A stretch of 64,000 nucleotides of DNA from Polytrichum commune (GCA_950295325.1 OX485803.1:3224001-3288000), one strand, 5' to 3'. Counted from the first letter of the stretch, positions 23,040-36,495 are shown. Notes: generated by a model not told the origin, from the sequence alone. Numbers and translations: made by a program.

Positions 23040-24930
23040 TAGTTTCCGCTCGATTAGCCGGTTCGTAGTGATTGTCACTCGTTACTACTCTTGTCAAATT
23101 CCGGCCTTTAATATAAGCTCATACTGAGTTTGGTCCGACACTTATCGGTGATTGACGTCGACAAACCTTTTTTTTGTGTGGAGCAACCCCCCCAATTGCA
23201 CTTGATAAGTTTAGGGTGCGGGTATGTTGGATGCACAATATCTTGCTGAATTTATCTCATGCCCTTCATTCATAAGTTCACTTCTCAATGGGAAAACTAC
23301 AAGGTGTACATTCCTCATTCACCAGCTCACAGTGATCACCCTTTCAAGACTGACTCTCTCTCTTTTGGAATCCTCTTCCAAAAATTAATCTCACAATTTC
23401 ATCCAAATAGCTCTTCAACCTTGTTCCATGCATGAAGTACTTTAATCCAAAATCATGATTCTCGTACTTACTCACCCATCAAGTCATTCAAGAGAAAAAA
23501 AGTTCACAATCAGATTCTACAGTAATTGCGAACTTCACACCCTTATGTGAATATCATTCACCGCCAGCAGAAATCCTAGAATTACCCTCTCACAAACATG
23601 AGGGACCAAAAACATACATAAACATGTGACTGCATACTTATTATGGTTTCTCTAAAGCATGTGACTTTATTCCCACAAAAAAACCAGGGGGAATATACAC
23701 ATTCACCCTTCAGTCGATTGGACAACGAATCCATCAAAAAATTCTCGGACATTACTTCCGCCGTGACACATTCGTCACTTCCCTAAACAACTTGTAATAA
23801 GGAAGAATGACCACCGTTTTCTTGAGAGGGCTGATTCTCTCTCTCTTCACTTTTGGGCCCAATCATGACTATGTGATTATAGCCCTAGGGGAGAAGATTT
23901 AGCTGATAACCACTGCACCTGCCTATTACCTGTTCAAAAATGACTCTGATCTCACTTACTGTCTATGGCCCTACGAACTGCTACCGTGCAACTATTACTT
24001 AAGTTAGACTACTTCCAACTCCAAGTTATATGTGGAATAGCTTGTCACTAATTTTGCTTCATAAAGTGACATTTGTCTATCCATATCAACTAAAAATACC
24101 GAATGTCATCAAAACCCAAAATTTTGGTAGACATAGACCCCTCCTTTACTTGTTGGAGTCCCTCCAAAGTCGAGGACGTTTCACCGATTCTCCTGTTCCT
24201 TCCTGATCGTCATCCTAACGCCCCTGACTCCTTGATTTTGAGTACTGTCGGGCCTCCTTCGCCTCCTGTCGGAGTACAGCTCGTTGTAAAACTTCATCTC
24301 GTGCTACCCCTTGTGGATCGTTATTCCGCTGCCATTTGAGAAATCTTTCGAATGGCCCAGCTCGAGTAAAAAGGAACTCGTTGATTTAAACAAAAATTAT
24401 GCATTTCCTTAATGGGGGCCTAACCACACACCAATCAAATTCCTCAATTGGGTCCAACCAAAGCAGCTAAAGTGTGCACTCCTGAATAGTGGACGCGTAC
24501 CTTATACAGCACAACTAAGACAAGGTCTACTGCCAACATACCAGAAGCACTTCGGCAATTACACTGTGATGATAGTGCATTTTGCAGGGCTTACATGTAG
24601 CTCTCACTGTGGATATATCTCCTCATATGTCTGTCACAAATACTAGTCTAGACTCACCGGATTCAATGTCAATTAATTGCAAGTGGAAACCAGTGCAGTC
24701 TTCAATATATATGTCCAGTCCAGGCTTCAAATGAACATTGTTCATTGTTCATTGTTCATGGGCTGAGGAGGGCGAAGGCCAACACATATATTCTTTGTAA
24801 AATTCGGGTTGCAACGATAAAGTCAATGTACTTGGCTACGCAGCAAAATGAAAATACCTTCAAAATGCACCCACACTTCCAACACAATCTAACAACCCCT
24901 GGAATGGGCCCTTGTAGCTTGGCCATTGCT
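23040..24930. other. Non-coding DNA downstream of the HECT gene stop
   Basis: No supported gene on either strand. A triplication of TTCATTG lies near 24738. Confidence 0.4.
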
Positions 24931-24935
24931 GTCAA

Positions 24936-27900
24936 TCAGATGAGGCCGTACCCCTCGTAGTTTGCCGTAGCCATGCTCAATTTCCGCGCCATCAGCTCCT
25001 CGTTGTCATACAGTGGCATGTACAGAGTGTTGAAACATGTGGCCGACGTTGGCAACTTCTCTTGAGACCATTCTGGCTTCCCAATAATCCTTATCGCTGC
25101 GTAGTGGAAGTACCGAGAGTCGGTGATGAAGAAGAGGAGGTTTTGGAGCTCGCCGACGGGCAAGCCTCGCACGCATGCCTCAAATCGATTCTGCATTTTA
25201 CCATTTACATGACACGTGTGAGCATTGTGGTTGATTGCGCATATTAGCCCAACAAAGACCTCATACACTTATAAAAGGCATTGGTTTCTGAGAATAATTA
25301 CTTGGACGGCCTTCTTCATGTTCACGTACGCGCAAGTGCATGCCCAAGAAATCTTTGACATCGAGCCCCAAGTCCGCTCCAAATACGGGCTCATAAAATT
25401 GTGGTGACCCCCGGAATTTTTCTTTTGTCTGCACGATGCTCTTCTTTTGAGTAGGTGTCAGGTCTTGGGACTCGACGATGTTGTCGATACAGAAAGTGAA
25501 TCCTGCATTCAAAGCCTCCCCTGCTGTCGCACAGTCTAGGAACAACCACTTGTAGACTTGGGTCTTCCGCAGTCCCTCGATGGCTTCTACGAATCCAGGC
25601 CCTGGTTCTAATTTCATGATTGACCAAGCCAGCTCCGGGCAGTCTTGGACTGTCACCGAGTCCAGGGCCCTCCGCTGTGCATCTACGTCATCAACCAAGA
25701 GTTGCTTGAATGCATTATGAACTGAGGGCTTGTAGGCAATGAAGTCTGCATCCCATGAACTCAGGGTCGGGTCATCTGAGCTCAGGGGGGTGGACCCACA
25801 CGCAAACGCCATTGTTGCTTTGATAAAGGGCCTGCTTACACGGACTCCTTTCAACATCAACAAGAACATGAACCACCCCACAAACATCAACTCTGAACGC
25901 ATCTTCGAGGTCAACCGGCCATTTTGCGTGGGCCGCAAGTGCAACGCATGTCCACACTCAGCCCTGGAAAATATGTCCATGCACATGGTTCAAAGCAAGC
26001 GATGATTATCTGCTCGCTTGCCCTATCCTAGTTCATGGCAAGCCAACATTGGAGCAGCCTAGAACGATCATACCAACATTTTTGAACGGGTATATAGTAC
26101 AAATTGGGAACTAGAATTGTCACGGCATTTGAGCATTGAAATGATGGACCAACTCATTCGCATTCTTGGCCATGAGGTTGCCAAGTGGAACTCACCCCCA
26201 TGTTGTCCCAATATTGGAACCATGCAGTGGACAGAACGCGCTTGGTAGGCCCCCCGCAATCACAGGTTCCCGACTCATTCAGGTCCAACCCTTCATCTCC
26301 GATTGTGTACTCGACATAGAATGGCAGCATGACACCTCCCTTTTTTTGGCTATGGCTGAAGTATTCCCTTAATGCTCGCAACTCCTCTCCTGCACGGACC
26401 TGGCCCATGTGCCCCAAATATCAGAGAATGAAATGTATTGACGTCACATCATAGTGAGTGTGCATCTCAAGTTTGGCGACAATCAACGAGTCATGCCTAC
26501 AAGCTAGTTTGTCCATCCAGATCATTGCGGGCTGTCATGACATTATCTGGTTAAGGCGTATTGTACTTACTGGAAGGGGTACGACTGGGAGTTTCAGGAG
26601 TGCTGCTCGATAGTCACCTAGAGTCTCATAGCGGATTGCGCACAAGCGGTAATAATTCCAAGCTTCATTCCGGTTCCTGTATGCAACCAAGTAATCAATC
26701 TCCTTGTTCCGAGCCCCCCCGTTCGATTGGGCTTGCCTCCAAGTATGCAGCCGAGCCACCACAGCCTCCATTGAGGCCTTGTCTCCAACTGTTGTTGTCA
26801 CTCTGCTGCCCAGTTTCTCACACACTGTCTCTGCCGACCATACTGTGACATCATCTTCAGGGAAGCACTTTTCGAGGATGTCCCACACCCACCAATCTGG
26901 TTGTGCGATGGCATTGAATGCCGCCACAATGAACTCGGTGTTGTAGGCATGCATTGATGGGTGCTCGCGGAGAGTGGCGACCTCGTTAGTGATCATATGT
27001 GGTGTCAGCCCTCTGCAACTTCTGCGGCGCCGGGCAAGTGTTGTTATTGCCTGCCCCTCCACGGTGTCCTCACAGCTTAGCCCAAGTTCATCCTCGAACG
27101 CTTTCCAAAATCACTTTCTGGAGGCCACTACTGCCAACACCTCGTCCTCGACCGCTTGTGCAACGGATCCCTGCCACACAGCCACACCGTCACACTCCCA
27201 AGCGCAGAATTCGTGTCCAAGTATACCATGGACATATGAGGATACACAGAGGTTTGCGGTTATTATTGTGCTTACATGTTTCACTGGCTCATTGAGATCC
27301 AGGACATCCGCAGTTTGTGCTTCGCATGCCGTGTTATACTTCAAGTCAGCAGCCATGAAAGCATCCTCCGCCTCTTGCAATGCATCGGCAGCTCTGTCCG
27401 CACCCGCTGCGGGGCCACTGCGCAGAGGTCGTCGCATATGTGTGGCCCTCGGCACGTAGTCGCTGGCATCGGAGCTAGTCCCTCTGCTGACATCGCTGTC
27501 AAGTTGGAGTTGCTCATCGACGACTGGCATGGCACATGCAGAGTGAGCTCCACGGTGTGCGGCCGATCGTGAGCCACCTGTGGGAGGGGATATCGCAAAC
27601 AATACATGGACAGAGTCAGAGTCGTCGGATGAGGCATCACTCCAAGGGCTCGGCTGAAGTGGGGTGCACACGCGAGCTCCGGGCCCATGGTCCAGGCCAT
27701 ACTGAGGGGTTCCCACAATACCGGATTGCTGAGTGCTTTCGAACCCACCACCTGCCTCATTGACACAAAGCTTCGTGCCGTTCTGGGCGGGCATCACTGT
27801 CCGGGCTAGGACTGGTTCTGATGCGACCCACCCCACGTCATGGGCCTCCACGTTGCGGGCTTGAGAGCACCACACATCGCCAACCTGCGATTGAGTCGTG

Positions 27901-28941
27901 GACGAAGTTGCGTCCCTGTGTGCAGATAACGAGACTCCACTCAGCGTCGCCCTACGTCTCCTACTTGCACGATTGCTGCCACCGCCCTCAGCATGGAAGG
28001 GGTGTGTGAATGTGGGATCGTAGGTGGACTGTATTGGTACCGCTGGGGGTGTGATGGTCATGGTGTCTTCGTCGTCGGATTCTTGTGGATTGCCAGTACC
28101 GTCGATCAATAGTGGGTGGGGGGTGGACGATGTCCCAACCTCCCCATACATGTTGGGGCTAGTGGGAGCGCCTGGTCGTAGCGGCAACTTCAAGGAGCTG
28201 ATGCGCCCTATGTGTAGGGCATACTGGGCCACCTGAGACGGCATGAGTTGCCCTATTGGATCGGGCACATAAACCACGGCCACAACGTTTGCTCGTCCAC
28301 CAACGTCCTTGAATGTCGAACCAGCTGCCATGACAAACGGTTTCGCGAAATCAACGCAGCCGATTGATCCCGCCTGCATGGAGGGCACACACACAAGATT
28401 GAAGCCTATCAAGTATTTCAAGTATATTTTGAAAGATCTCAATGTCATTTGCAAAGTAGTCGATGTATTTGCAAAGCCATGCAGCTTGGAGCTCAAACTA
28501 TTTGCGATGCAATAATGATGCATTAAGTGAGAGCACAAACATTTGGCATATTGTTCAGCATAATAGATTGTGACTAGGCGAACATGAATTGTTGGGGTAC
28601 TATACCGATTTGTGCTTTGGGACAACATGGTAGAAGAATCCCCCAATGTGAGCAAGCCTGGGATCATTGTACTTTGTTGCGGCGGCCTCTGCCACAGCCT
28701 TTTGTGCTCTGCCTTTTGGAAAGGGTCCGGGGTGAAGCAAAAATGGTGCCCAGGGTGTGGCGGGGTCAACTCTCACTTGGAGAGGGTCCTCTGTCAATGA
28801 CCTCACCACTATTTGTGTAGCACCCTCCACGCACACAGCCTCCATACGATGTGGCAACCCGAACACCTTCCTGACTGTATATTGCTTTGGCCTTTGGCGG
28901 CGTCCGAAGAATGTTCCGTAACGGCGGTGTCCTTGCTCCAT
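24936..28941 (-). CDS. HECT-type E3 ubiquitin ligase-like protein, one in-frame TGA (possible pseudogene)
   Basis: Minus-strand exons, in order: 28941-28606, 28373-26571, 26399-26196, about 25956-25330 and 25190-24936. The first, second and last two junctions are GT-AG and phase-consistent. The acceptor at 25956 is weak. The last exon carries a HECT C-lobe ending: LPTSATCFNTLYMPLYDN with the catalytic Cys, then a short tail ending EGYGLI. Earlier HECT-like pieces are GGVMLPFYVEYTIGDEGLD, CDCGGPTKRVLSTAW and FVGWFMFLLMLKGVRVSRPF. The large second exon encodes a Ser/Pro-rich region and a WWVWDILEKCFPEDDV segment. It is broken once, by TGA at 27111-27113, with the frame resuming at once as FWKAFEDELG. 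HECT enzymes carry ubiquitin on Cys and pass it to substrates. The N-terminus is uncertain: a different frame is open up to 29275. The protein resembles repeat-associated G2E3-like HECT proteins of animals more than plant UPLs. That comparison is from memory. Confidence 0.7.
27111..27113 (-). other. In-frame TGA within the HECT gene
   Basis: It is the only stop in a frame of about 745 codons running from 28769 to 26535. The codon context AAG TGA TTT TGG would be restored to Arg by a single T-to-C change (CGA). Avoiding it by splicing would need an intron of about 48 nt, which is implausibly short for a plant. Confidence 0.8.
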
Positions 28942-29275
28942 ACTGGTCTAGGAATGCGGCATCATTCACCAATTCTGCGCAATCCACCACCGGTGTGTTC
29001 GACGGATATGCGTGAATGTTCCCCACAGTCGGTACGAGAGTGGCTGCTCCGTCCAGCCGTTTGGCATCCCTGCCAGTTGGCGGTGGCTGCGGGTTGTTCG
29101 TTAGCCTTGGCACAGAAGGCCCCGCACTGGTGCCCCGTGACATTGAGGGGGGTGCCCCCTGTCGTGCTCGCCGGCCCCCTGCACGTGGTGACGTCCCGGG
29201 TCCCATCCACCTGCCAAGACACTGCAATGACAGGCATGACAAGGAGCATCTTAGCGCGTCTAGTATAGTGGGCAT
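28942..29275 (-). other. Open, GC-rich segment upstream of the HECT gene
   Basis: The frame starting at 29275 is open and Pro/Arg/Gly-rich (for example LTNNPQPPPTGRDAKRL and VGNIHAYPSNTPVVDCAEL). It overlaps the first HECT exon in a different frame. It may be the true N-terminus shifted by an indel or joined by an unseen intron, or it may be leader sequence. Confidence 0.3.
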
Positions 29276-29279
29276 TGAA

Positions 29280-29930
29280 TATTATTACGTTCTTTCACAC
29301 TACCGTTGAACAATCACCTATATTTGAGTGCCTATTCAACAATTCTTCCAACATATTTGGGTACACCGAAGCTTACAAACTATGTGGAAATGTGCGAATG
29401 TACTGTCTAGATATTCGTTGTCGACGGCCAACTACCACCCCCGAGCATCCAAATATACAAATGTTCGTTGAAGTGAAACTTCAAATTCCGGTGCTCTCAT
29501 TTCGTTGTCATGTTGGCCAAATTCGTGCATTGACCTACACCATGAAAACAAGTTGTTAGACGACCACTACAGGTGGATTAGAGCTAAATTGTCATAGTGA
29601 TTGTATAAACTTGACGCAAGTATTTTTGGCACCTATTTGTAGCCCCTTCAAGTCATATTGCTCAACCACTCTGGTATGACTCTTTTTTCAAAAAATTCAA
29701 AAATAAGGTTGATGTGATTGAGACTTTCCATACTTTATAGGATAGGTGAAGACAAAATAGTCATTTCAACTGGGCACACAACGACTCTCATAGTCCGAAA
29801 ACGAGTCTTTAATTTACTGACTATAAAACCTTTACCTCTCTGACCCAATTGATATCAATTTTGTCAACTAAGTAAGTCCATATGTGTAATTTCTCTATAT
29901 AGCAAAATTAAGAGAGTTGCCGCAATTAAC
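29280..29930. other. Non-coding DNA
   Basis: Nothing recognised. Confidence 0.4.
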
Positions 29931-29934
29931 AAGC

Positions 29935-30606
29935 AGTCTAGTAACCAGTATCCAGTAGTCAGGTATCTGAGTATCTGTCACGTAGTCTAATTCGAAGAGA
30001 CCATTGTCCAGAATGTCCGACCATAGTCTATACGTATTGGTAAGAGAGTTGCCGCAATTCACACAATTCACAAAAGTCGAATAAGTGACAAAGAGGTCTA
30101 GTAAGCATTGGTCACGAAATTCCCCAGACCATAGTCTAAATCGGCGAGATCATTGTCCAGTATGTCCGAACAAAGTCTTTAAGTATAGGTAACAATCCCA
30201 TGTGTCAGTAAGCTCCCCAGACCATAGTCTAAGTGGAAGAGACCATTGTCCAACGTGGCCGACCATAGTCTATAAATATTGGTAATAGTCCCGTACATCA
30301 CGAAGCTCCCCAAACAATAGTCTCAGTGAATGACACCAGTGTCCAACATGCCCGACCATAGTCTATAAAGATCGGTAACAGTCCCGTGTGTCACAAAGCT
30401 CCCCAGACCATAGTCTAAATAGAAGAGACCAATGTCCAGCATGCACGGCCATAGTCTATAAATATCGGCAACAGTCCCTTTATCTGGTCCCGTGTCGCAA
30501 GACTATGGTCTTAGTATCCAGTAATAATCCATGCTTTCTTGTAAGTTGGGGTGAGTTTTGCCTTATAAACTTGCCCATCGGCCCTCACCCGAACGATATG
30601 GGATAA
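29935..30606 (-). repeat. GACTATGG-core repeat, copy B (about 93-bp minisatellite)
   Basis: On the minus strand it begins with the header CCCATATCGTTCGGGTGAGG and the TATA-like GGCAAGTTTATAAGG near 30560-30606. Units of about 92-93 bp follow, each with TATAGACTATGGTCGG, a GTTGGACA segment and a GGGGAGCTTCGTGA segment. Good unit starts lie near 30449, 30356 and 30264, with more degenerate ones toward 29940. Confidence 0.8.
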
Positions 30607-30609
30607 AGG

Positions 30610-32389
30610 ACACGGCTCACTCACACACGTCCACTTTGGTTCTCTTCTTAGCGATGTCCCTTAAAATTCCTCCACTCTCTTTTCCTTCATTGCTCACTAC
30701 GGTATCCTGTTGTCAAAATTGTGTTGAAGCTCTTAAGGATGACTTATGTGCAATGCCGAGATTGTCTGCCAACCGGGTAAGGAGACCCCATAATCTTATC
30801 TTCTAGTGTCAAACCCCACAACTAATTTTTTTTCCAACGCATCATCCTTGGCCCCGGTGTTTGAAAAAAGAGTGGACAGCGAGAAATGTGTTCATAATAC
30901 ATCTGGTTGTGTCCAAGCTTGTACCATAGTTGGTTGTGTTCAGAACTTCATCAGCTATAGCAACGACAAAGTCACACAAACATGGGTCCCAATAAAACGC
31001 ACGCACTCTGAGTCATACGAATATGTCAGCTAAAGTAGCTCAAATTTGACTCCAACATAGTACCTATGACTGAGAATGAGAAGGGCTTCATCCTTGGAGG
31101 TTCAAGGATCCTTAGCAACTACTTCAGCACACTTGAGAGATGTCATTTATTGCTATGTATTATCAGTGATTAATATGTCAGGTGTCAATTTACCTGCTTT
31201 CGACAGTTACAACAACGCAGTTTCAATTGCACATGTCCTCATTGTGCGCTGTACTGAAATCGCGTCTCCAATACTTCCTTTACCATCGGTTCCTGCCCAC
31301 ATGTGAATTGATTGCCACCGTTAGAGAATGCCCTCGCTTCATCTACTAACTGGTTTCAGTGTATAAACTTGATGATAATCCCAACTGGAAAATTCAGATT
31401 TTGCGTGAGAGTGGACACAATAGAGCTTCCAGTTTTGAATTTCTTCAACCCACAAGTCCCCCATCCTATTCCATAGAGGTCATGACCTGGCCTCGGACCC
31501 TCCTTTTTACATCGCATACTTTCTCACACTACGATTTGAAACATGGACCTGCACAGTCCACTGCCTGACAAAGAATTTTTCCCCAAATTTCTCATGACAT
31601 CGACGAGGAACTAACACAAGCCAAAGCAACACACTGCAGTGTTGCCAACAATCGCATACGTTCGAGGAGGGGGCGTGTCATGAGAATGTGGGGCAAGATG
31701 TGAGACTTCACCAAATTGTCTGGGAAAGGGGCCAATAAGCATTGCCTATCGCGACCTCCACATTCGTCATCCATCCCGGTCCGAAGAATTTTTTTTCCAA
31801 ATTGAATGAAGTAAGTCCGTTATCCTGTAAACAAGTGTTGTTCATGAAAGTCAATCGATTTTGAGACCTCAGTGCCACGTAATCAATTGCAGATTATGAG
31901 ACGATTCATTACATATGCCCCATGCGCACACATTTACGTGGATGCGGATGTCACAAGCAGTCCCTGTAAGTTGTACAAGGTGGGGCGAAGGACATTGTGT
32001 ACTTGTGGGGAGGTGGTCATCGTTGCCGCCCTATTTCAAAGCAATAAAAAAAATGGATCATATGTGGACTTCGATGGCTAATGATGGCATCCTATCTACA
32101 CGATGCCTAATGATGGCATCCTATGGACGCTAAGGCTAAGGAGGGCATCCTAACAATTGTTTAACGAGGATTACAATCCTTGATCTCACATTCAAGCATA
32201 CTTTGGAGTGACCTTCGAATAATATGACAACATTATGCCACTTGTCATATGCCACATCGATATAATGAGCGTACTTCCCTAACTCCAAGGTAAAGGTAAT
32301 AACCTTTACCGCCTTGACACCTTACTCCACAATACTAATGAAGTGCTTATGGAAACTATACCTATTGTCCTCCTTGTCAAAAGCTTCTA
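30610..32389. other. Non-coding DNA
   Basis: No gene supported. There is a short internal duplication of TAATGATGGCATCCTA near 32075-32125. Confidence 0.4.
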
Positions 32390-32674
32390 ATGCCCCCTTA
32401 CCACTCGACTTACGGTAAGACTAAAAGAGGGTTCTAACAACCCGGCCTTCACACCTTGCTTGGATCCATTGCCAAAAACAGATTGTTGGATTGGTTGGGA
32501 TGTGTGGGTACCGATGGGAGGGTCGGTGCTTGAGGCTTGAAACCTCCACTTTTAATTCATGCCAAGTCATTTGCCCACTAAGATCGGCACTATGTAATGT
32601 TCACCATGTTGTGAAGGCCGGGTTGTTAGAACCAACTTTTGAGTCTTAGCTAAAGTCGAGTGGGAAGGGGGCAT
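32390..32674. mobile_element. MITE with about 68-bp terminal inverted repeats
   Basis: 285 bp. The left end ATGCCCCCTTACCACTCGAC through GGTTCTAACAACCCGGCCTT matches the reverse complement of the right end (ATGCCCCCTTCCCACTCGAC through GGTTCTAACAACCCGGCCTT) with few mismatches. It is flanked by TA on both sides (32388-32389 and 32675-32676), suggesting a TA target as in Tc1/mariner-type elements. No coding capacity. Confidence 0.85.
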
Positions 32675-34442
32675 TAATATTGTACATTACCACATATGGT
32701 GTTTTGTGTAATTGTGGTAACTCTTCTAATGACATTTCTTAATAATTTGTTGAGAAGTATTGTTATCCCAATTTACTTTTAGTTCATCCAAATCTCAATT
32801 ATGAAACAAAGTTTGGTAGAATATCCATCCTAACATTTAAGTGATGAAATATTGGCATGAATGATTGAAATTTGGGTGAAAATTTGCTTAGTAAGTGACA
32901 GTAACTACAACATTGTAAATCCAAAATGCCCAATTTTCCTTGCAAGGAATGCCAAGTAGTTACATTTACCATTTGCTGTTGGCGGCACTACACAAATGGT
33001 TTGCAATTAGTATTGAGGAAGACAAATATGAATTGGTGATACTAAATACACTATTTAGGGTTAAATGCGCGATGTATTATGTAAATGTTGTGTGCATATC
33101 TTTAATTTGTTTGTTGATTTGTATTGGTGGGATGTTGATGGTCTTATGATTGATATACAATGCATTGGTCAAAAGCCAAACCAAATCATCATGCATATTT
33201 AACAAGAAAACGGTAGAACCATTAGGCTCTGTCCTTTGCTATGAAAGACTACAATTGTAGCTGATTACTTTGCTCATGCCAATCCATGGTTATTAACTAT
33301 ACCAAACCTTCCTTGGATTTTGTGCACCTTCTTCTCAAATACGGGTCAAGGATTGAAGCTACTCATTCATCACCCAAAAATTTTCAACATAAATAATCAA
33401 GAACTGCCGAAATAGCTATAGTTAACTAGATTTCTTTCAATGCATTTTAGGGAGCACTTATATATATATAAACTATAGTTAGCATCCACATTAAATAAAG
33501 TGGACCAAATATAACAAGAACAAGTAATGTTCAAGTGTGAACACAAAGTGGTTAGGAAATTTGCTCTTGAAACGAAGAAGTTGATGCATAGTCTCTGTCC
33601 TACAGACAGAACCAATAAACCCGGGGGCATGAATGACAAGTTCTTAGACTTGTCTACTTTTATTTAGGGCCGGTTTAGACTTGGAGTCAAGGCTCAAGAA
33701 TGGGTTGGGGTGAAAGAAATCCACTCCTCTCATTGGTAGAGAGGTTGGGACTCGCCTCTTCAAGTTTACAGCATGAGTTGGGGCCAATTAACAAATAAAT
33801 TATTTGATTCATCATGACAATGGCCTCAAGTCTTGGAAAAGAGAGCTCCCAACCTTGTGGACTCTTTCCCTCTAGTTCAGGCCATTGTCATAGCTTTTAT
33901 TTGCTTATAGTAGTTTATTCTTTGAGCATTGAATAGGAGTGGAGACATTCTAAATTTATTATACTTTAATCAAATACGGGTCAAGTAATTGTCAATTGTC
34001 AATTGGTTGGCACATGTCACATTGCTTAACATAACTAGTACAATTATGGCACCAATATCCTGAATTCTGGAATGTTTGAACTTGTCAGACATAGTCCAAG
34101 AACACCATCCTTGCCTTGTTTATATAAGGCATTGGCAATGATGGTATAAGGTCCCACCTTATATTCCAATCATTATTTTTGCTTGTCATTGTAATTTGTG
34201 ATCCTCTGGAAAGGTGGTACTCTGTAATTAATCAATTATCTCAGCATAATCCGAAGGTATAACATTGATTTCCAAACATGTCAGGTGTTTGGAAATGAGT
34301 CATCAACAGGTTCATCCCCCAACGCCTTGTCCAAACGAAATAATTGGTCAGCATTGGTATGACTCTCTCTAGGTTTGACCCATGAGCCTAAAATCGAACT
34401 CCTCCAGGAGTAATACCCAACAAGCTATACGTCCACCCAATT
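32675..34442. other. Non-coding DNA with MITE relics
   Basis: About 32965-33060 resembles the element end at 35500-35575 (CACTA-like MITE family). GGGCCGGTTTAGACTTGGAG at about 33667 shares its start with GGGCCGGTTTACACTGTG at 40208, which suggests a second dispersed terminus. Confidence 0.4.
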
Positions 34443-34472
34443 GGGGTTTAGGGTTTAGGGTTTAGGGTTTAG
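34443..34472 (+). repeat. Interstitial telomere-like repeat, TTTAGGG orientation
   Basis: About four consecutive GGGTTTA units, the plant telomere motif. Confidence 0.9.
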
Positions 34473-36495
34473 ATATACATTGATGGTAGTTGGGCATATG
34501 ATTGGTGGGGGGGGCACATGCATGGGAGAAGCCAGTCAGGGACCGTGTTCTTGGCACAGATGTCAAGGGCAAATTTTCATTGGTCATGCACTCCCAACAT
34601 GTAAGGTTGTTAGAAAAGAGTTGTCAAACATGGTATAAGCCTTTGTTGTATATGTTAGTGCAGAGGCCTTTGAGGGCGGGATGATGGCAATTTGCAAGTA
34701 AACGGAGCCATATGTCGATTTTGGGTCCTCCGAATTCACATAGTCGGCAAAATGTGGAAGGGAAAATTTGGGACCATGAAATATGTTTTTGGCAAGTGCC
34801 CATGCATTGGACATTCATGATTTGTAGAGATTGAGCGAGTTAGAGGGTCGGGATGCCCAGGTGCTCCTTCCGGGGGTGGAGTCTTCATACCACATACAAA
34901 GTAACATGAGGGTAAAAAGGTGTTTTACTTGAGACATTAGTGTATATGTGACACATATACGTGAGGTGTTATTTTTCCTAGTGTGTACATTTCAAAGGCT
35001 ATTAAGAATTTTGAAGTAAATGTGGATGTACAAAAGGGGGTCCTGAGGTTTTAGGGGATAAAAATTTAGGTGTCAGATGTATTCCAAATAATATGTTCAT
35101 CCATTGTTGTTGTACGATAATAGTCCTTAACGACTATCTTGTCCGTTCATGTTAGGGTTTGCAATTGGGAGTTAGTTTTTTGCAAAATGAAGGCTCTTGG
35201 AGCACTCAAGGGCTCCCTTTAGTTTTGCTCTATGGATTGTGGCCAAGTTGTTGTGCTCTTTGTTTGTTTGATGCAATTGTTGAGTCACATGCCATGTATG
35301 AAAAGAAATGTTCATATGCTCGGCATACTATGATCGCCATAGATTTTCCATATATTGCGATGATATAGTCCAATTTTTGATGCAATTCTTGAGTTACATG
35401 CCATGTATGAAAAGAAATGCTCAATACTGTAAATCTTTAATCTCCCAAAAATATTACAAGGAATGACAAATAATGTTAACTTAACGTCTAGTGTTTGTGA
35501 CACTACCATAGTTTACAATTGGTATTGAGCAAGACAATTAACATTGGTGGCACTAAATATCATATTTAGTGTAGCTACTCCCAACTTATGAATTTAGGCC
35601 CATTAGTAACCTCCTCCTCCATGCTAAAATTGGGTCTTCAATCCTACATACAAACCCCTCCAACCCAATATTTTCTAAAATCTAATGGATGAGCAGCCTA
35701 CATGGAAACTCACCATAAGCTTAATGGTCCCACACCTTGAAGTGCTTTGTGTAGAGCGAGCATGTAGAATATGTATAGGGTCTACTCTCTTGGTGATTGG
35801 TATTCCCAATTTAACAATATGGCTCAAGATTGCTAATTGATGTGTTACCGTGAGGCGTTCTTAAAATGGCCACTTCGCACTTCATGCAAGCATTTCACTA
35901 TTGCGGTTGCGTAACCAATTGTTAAATGACCCAATGTAATGTTAGGTGGATGAGTCTTTAAATTGTTATTTTTTCCAACTACCCTACTTGATGTAAGATA
36001 TGAAACACACTATGAGACTTGAGCTCAAGATGGTTGGACCCTAAATTGAGGTTTTAGCAACTCTCCTTATGATTTGTGGAGCTCGTATGAATATCTTCAT
36101 GCAATGTCAAAGCAAAGATTCTTGTGCTCATTAAAGGATCATATAGAATCTCCGACCGTGTTCACTATTAAATCTAGAATAATTAGGTGATTTGAACACG
36201 AGTCCAATATATTGTAAACACATATCTTAATCACACCCACTATCATTTATCACATGAGAATGATGGAGCAGGTTCCATGGCCTCTCAAATGTACAGTGAG
36301 ACTAGGACCACATCACAATCACCATTGCGAAGACCATTGTTTTCATGGATTGGAGTAGAAGTATGCGGGCCTATTGCATGCAGGTCCAAATCCACATATA
36401 ATTTTAGCCATTGCATGGGGCCGACAATACTGATTCTTACTTTGTAGACACCACACCAAACCACGTGCTACTCAAATATAGGCATCTAATAAGTA
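34473..36495. other. Non-coding DNA between telomere-like repeats
   Basis: It contains a direct repeat of about 48 bp (35265-35312 and 35377-35424, both with CATGCCATGTATGAAAAGAA). A CACTA-like MITE end lies at about 35555-35573. No gene supported. Confidence 0.45.

Noticed and set aside
27066-27125. A mini-intron that would remove the HECT TGA
   Set aside because: The only phase-compatible pair (donor GTGTTG, acceptor TTCGAG) gives about 48 nt, too short for a plant intron, with a poor polypyrimidine tract.
26974-27459. Plus-strand ORFs across the HECT locus (for example 161 codons)
   Set aside because: They are reverse-strand shadows of the HECT exon. The minus-strand frame has the domain motifs and splice logic.
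34360-34438. tRNA-derived SINE head on the minus strand
   Set aside because: TAGCTTGTTGGG and GGAGTTCGATTTT resemble A and B boxes, but they are only about 27 bases apart start to start and several consensus positions are wrong. No poly-A tail or target duplication was found.
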